Source of the DNA: Nemopilema nomurai
Taxonomy: Eukaryota > Cnidaria > Scyphozoa > Rhizostomeae > Rhizostomatidae
Direction: 5' to 3'
DNA length: 64,000 nt
Assembly: GCA_003864495.1 (NCBI GenBank)
Contig: ML133444.1
Coordinates: forward strand, 270,004-334,003
Positions 61,201 to 64,000 of the stretch are shown one piece after another; within the stretch, counting starts at the first letter, position 1; each line of letters starts with the position of its first letter. The position numbers were made by a program, and so were the translations under genes. The notes under the pieces were generated by a model, which had not been told where the DNA came from, ran no database searches, and saw nothing but the letters and a program-made list of their open reading frames with translations.

Positions 61201-63852
61201 TTACATTCCAAAAGACTCGTTTTCACTTTAGGAGACTCGTTTGCATTCCAGGAGACTAGCTTACATTCTAGGGGATTCGTTTTCACTTCAGAGACTCGTT
61301 TCTGTAACTTCGGGATCAAACTGAATTGAACTGCACAATAAACGAGCATTTGAAAAAGTCTAACAAGGAATCTAGTTTTGAAGCCCTTGAAATCATACTT
61401 CAATTTTCACGTAGATCAATTCAATGCACATTTGAATGAGCCAATGAGCGTGCACGCGGTACCTTTGATGGATCCTTGCTCGCCAGCAGGCATCAGCAGA
61501 ACCTTGTCTCCGTTTTGCACGTGACCTGCTTCGAGCTTTCCAGCTACGATGAACGCACCGCTTTGGCCTACATTGGAGAAAACTTTACGTTAACAGGCTT
61601 TTAGACAATCAATACTAGTCACATGGTCCTAAATCAGCATCATTGTTCCAAAATAACATCAGTAGAGATAAGTGAACAAGTGCTTTGAGGTACAAAATTT
61701 CACAATGGCTAGAAAAAGCGGAACTAGTTTTCGCATACTTAAAGTCCTCAGAGTATGCAAACGTCGGAAAATAACCAAAAGCTGACCGAATAAATAGCCA
61801 GATGCGAATCGAAAACACTAGAGGGTGATAAGCAGAGAGGTGATTGGTTAATAGAGATAAGATGCAAATAACATGGTACATGTCCAAGTGGGAAATTTAC
61901 TTAAAAAAAGGAAGCAATGAACACATCCAGCCAACGGAAAAAGGATATCAATAGAGAAGCTACATACCTTTATAGACGTCAGAAACACACAGACGAAACG
62001 GCTTGTCCATGGGTCTATCTGGTGTTTTAAACTTGTCTAAAATGAAATGGGAAATGTTTTAATACACTTCATGGTGATATAAAATGAACATTAGAAGCAA
62101 AGGTTTCGCTTTTCCGAAATAGCTCCTGTTGTGATTAAAAGAAAGCAAAGGTTTTTAAAGAAGGTGCATTTAAAAGAAGAATTTCTCATCGCTAAAGCTT
62201 TTTGAGACAAACATCAATTAACCAAATGCCAGAGCCTTGGCTAGTTTGGCACAAATTGACATCTAAGAGGCAGAGGTCTGTGAAAATCTCTGCTCCGCCT
62301 GCTCGTCCATGACATACTATTGATCTACTAATCATTAATCATTAATCATTCACTTCACAGATTGCTTCTAGTGTTGCCCCGCACATGACGTCATTATTGG
62401 GTTCAAACCGAGGCCCTTTTCTTCCTGGAGCAATTGTCCTCAATATCATCAGTATTACTGGGGTTGCTTTAAAGGTATTTGCATTGGGGGTAAAAATAGG
62501 TTAGCACACCTAGTGCCAGGGGTTGCTTTTCTCTAAAAAGATAGCAGAATATGAATAAGGACTCCTTCCTCTTAACAGATAGCAAATTATAAAGAGAGGC
62601 TATTGCTCTCTAAAGGTTAGTAAGTTATGAAGGGAGGCTACTATTCCCAGAAAAAGTTAAGTTGCTAAGAAAAGCCTCTTCACTCTAAAAGATAGTTAGT
62701 TTTGAAGAGAGGCTCAGTTGCTCCGAATAGATAGCGAATTATGCAAAGAGGGTCCTTTTTTCCTCAACAAGGTTATGAAAATTGGTTCCTTTTCTCTCAA
62801 CAGACAGCTAAATTAAGAGAGGCTCATTTGCTCTCAATAGACAACAGACTATAGATTGCGCTCATACCAATTTGTTCGGTCAAGCAAACGCCATTGTACC
62901 AGTTGGTCAGCTTGGGTTCCTTGGCTCTCTCAATCAGATTCTCACCCGTCATACCACTGCATGGTATATACGTCACGTCTGATTCCTGTTCCAAGAGAAC
63001 TCGTCACGATCAGGGGGTACATGTGAGTCTGCTGCACACATTCAAGCATATAGTGGGTCTGGTACCCAGGGTAACATTCAAGAGACTTCATATAGTTATC
63101 AATAATGTGGATCGATGAAGGAGAGTGTGTTCCAAGAGACCATTGCCAAAGTGGTACTACGTTCTAATTTTTCATTACTCTGCTAGGATCTTGTGGTATG
63201 AAGCAGTCCTTGTTAATCAAGTCACAATTTTGATCCATCTCACAAAACATCAGATGTCATTGACTGCGATTTAAAGATATTGATTGGCTTAAATATGTCC
63301 ATCACAGGGCAACCAATCAGAAAAGACTTATTGAATGATACCATTGGACAAGCATTATCGAGTGGAATTTTTATACGGATGTAAATGTACAAAGAAAACC
63401 TTGAATCCAGCCTGCTTTAGAAAAGTCCTCAGCTTTCCAACAATGTCCTTGTACCGCTCTGAAGACCATCCTACCTGCAAATATTTAAAACACACAAGTA
63501 ATATACAGAATAAGATATCATCTAAATATTGGTTGCTAGAACTACAAAAACAAGCAAAATAAAGTCACAGATGTATAAAAGGCGAATATAAATTTATCAT
63601 TGATTTATTTTCAGTTCATGCCTATCGACATTTATATCTGTGTAGCTCAATGTCCCAAAATACCAGAACGGGGAATGAGATGAAAATTATTTAAGTGCAG
63701 CTCACATTATCCATTTTATTGACAGCAACAGCAATTTGACTGACTCCTAGCGAGCGCGCTAAAAGTGCGTGTTCCCGCGTTTGCCCGCCTTGCTCGAAGC
63801 CTGATTCAAATTCTCCAACGCTTGCATCAACCACCAAAATGGCGACGTCGGC
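58204..63852 (-). CDS. HBS1L: HBS1L, translational GTPase of ribosome rescue (C-terminal nine exons; 5' part off window)
   Basis: Hbs1 pairs with Pelota/Dom34 to release stalled ribosomes in no-go and non-stop decay. Exons 5' to 3': 63706-63852, 63400-63474, 62868-62985, 61968-62036, 61463-61567, 60808-60898, 60080-60188, 59621-59721 and 58204-58480; all phases agree, 363 residues plus stop. The GTPase part shows [20 protein letters not shown], the NKMD motif for guanine specificity and the SGMTGENL loop. Domain II shows [13 protein letters not shown] and [15 protein letters not shown]; domain III shows [15 protein letters not shown] and [17 protein letters not shown]. The GFE insertion and GENLIER separate it from eEF1A and place it with HBS1. 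Switch regions and the N-terminus lie beyond 64,000. In the last exon the family normally ends right after ITE; here the frame runs on for about 43 residues. A GTGTGT donor at 58335 could instead lead to a short final exon that I did not find. Confidence 0.93.
58909..58930 (+). ncRNA. hammerhead-ribozyme-like core (tentative)
   Basis: CTGATGA is followed by A, a GAC-TTCG-GTC stem-loop and GAAA, the exact order of the hammerhead catalytic core with stem II capped by a UUCG tetraloop. CGTTT after GAAA can pair with AAACG at 58889-58893. The expected UH cleavage site next to that strand is not present (GC instead), so an active ribozyme is doubtful. Such cores occur in Penelope-like retroelements; no other part of such an element is seen. 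Confidence 0.3.
61020..61300. repeat. 21-bp tandem repeat with 63-bp higher order, HBS1L intron
   Basis: About 13 copies of a 21-bp unit like AGGAGACTCGTTTTCATTTT plus one base, grouped in threes. As 21 is a multiple of three, both strands read open as 7-residue repeats, but splice phases show it is intronic. Confidence 0.92.
62540..62860. repeat. degenerate repeat of about 45-60 bp in an HBS1L intron
   Basis: Six or seven irregular copies of a unit containing GAGAGGCTC, TTGCTCTCAATAGATAGC and AAATTAT, between the exons at 61968-62036 and 62868-62985. Copies are strongly diverged. Confidence 0.75.
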
Positions 63853-64000
63853 CTTGAAATGCAGATGAAACAACTCTTTGTGATAATCATTAACCAATGC
63901 TACGCACAACATTTCAACTAGACTACGTCATCGAGCGACGATTATTGTTGCGGGGAAACTGCTGATTTTAGATATATCACTGCACAAATTAAAGAAGAAC

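Overview
The window is animal nuclear DNA: AT-rich, intron-dense, GT-AG introns, no operons, many minisatellites. The gene set (EFR3, a CSPP1-like centrosomal protein, HBS1L, TMEM14, two STING homologues without a C-terminal tail, and a counting-factor-associated-protein-D-type cysteine protease) fits an early-branching metazoan. I favour a cnidarian, probably an anthozoan; this placement is inference from gene content only.

Layout. 1-2.9 kb: end of a large 75-bp minisatellite array that decays rightwards. 3.9-7.6 kb (minus): the first eleven coding exons, many of them microexons, of a CSPP1-like gene. 9.8-22.6 kb (minus): a complete 23-exon EFR3 gene whose phases close over 790 codons. 24.1-25.5 kb (minus): a two-exon secreted coiled-coil protein of unknown function. 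25.56-37.37 kb: three head-to-tail units of about 3.9-4.0 kb with Helitron-like ends. Each unit closes with a palindrome of about 0.5 kb and carries a spliced-looking exon cassette with an internally duplicated exon; the array begins 30 bp upstream of the secreted gene's start codon. 39.5-46.4 kb (plus): a nine-exon papain-family protease with a frame break in its propeptide. 48.3-54.7 kb (minus): a TMEM14-family gene with a 6-kb intron. That intron holds a divergently transcribed, intronless pair of STING homologues (50.3-51.4 kb minus and 51.9-52.7 kb plus). 55.17-55.87 kb: a short hAT-type element with a perfect 8-bp target duplication. 58.2-63.9 kb (minus): the C-terminal two thirds of an HBS1L gene, which continues off the right edge.

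Biology. EFR3 anchors PI4KIIIalpha at the plasma membrane, HBS1L rescues stalled ribosomes, CSPP1 acts at centrosomes and cilia, and TMEM14 proteins are small membrane proteins. These are housekeeping genes with no evident functional link. The notable loci are the divergent STING pair nested in the TMEM14 intron (innate immunity) and the tandem Helitron-like array. No cGAS-like receptor gene was seen beside the STING pair.

Caveat: single-base indels are common between repeat copies and one otherwise intact gene is frameshifted, so uncorrected sequencing or assembly errors are possible. Exon boundaries were read by eye from splice motifs and phase.
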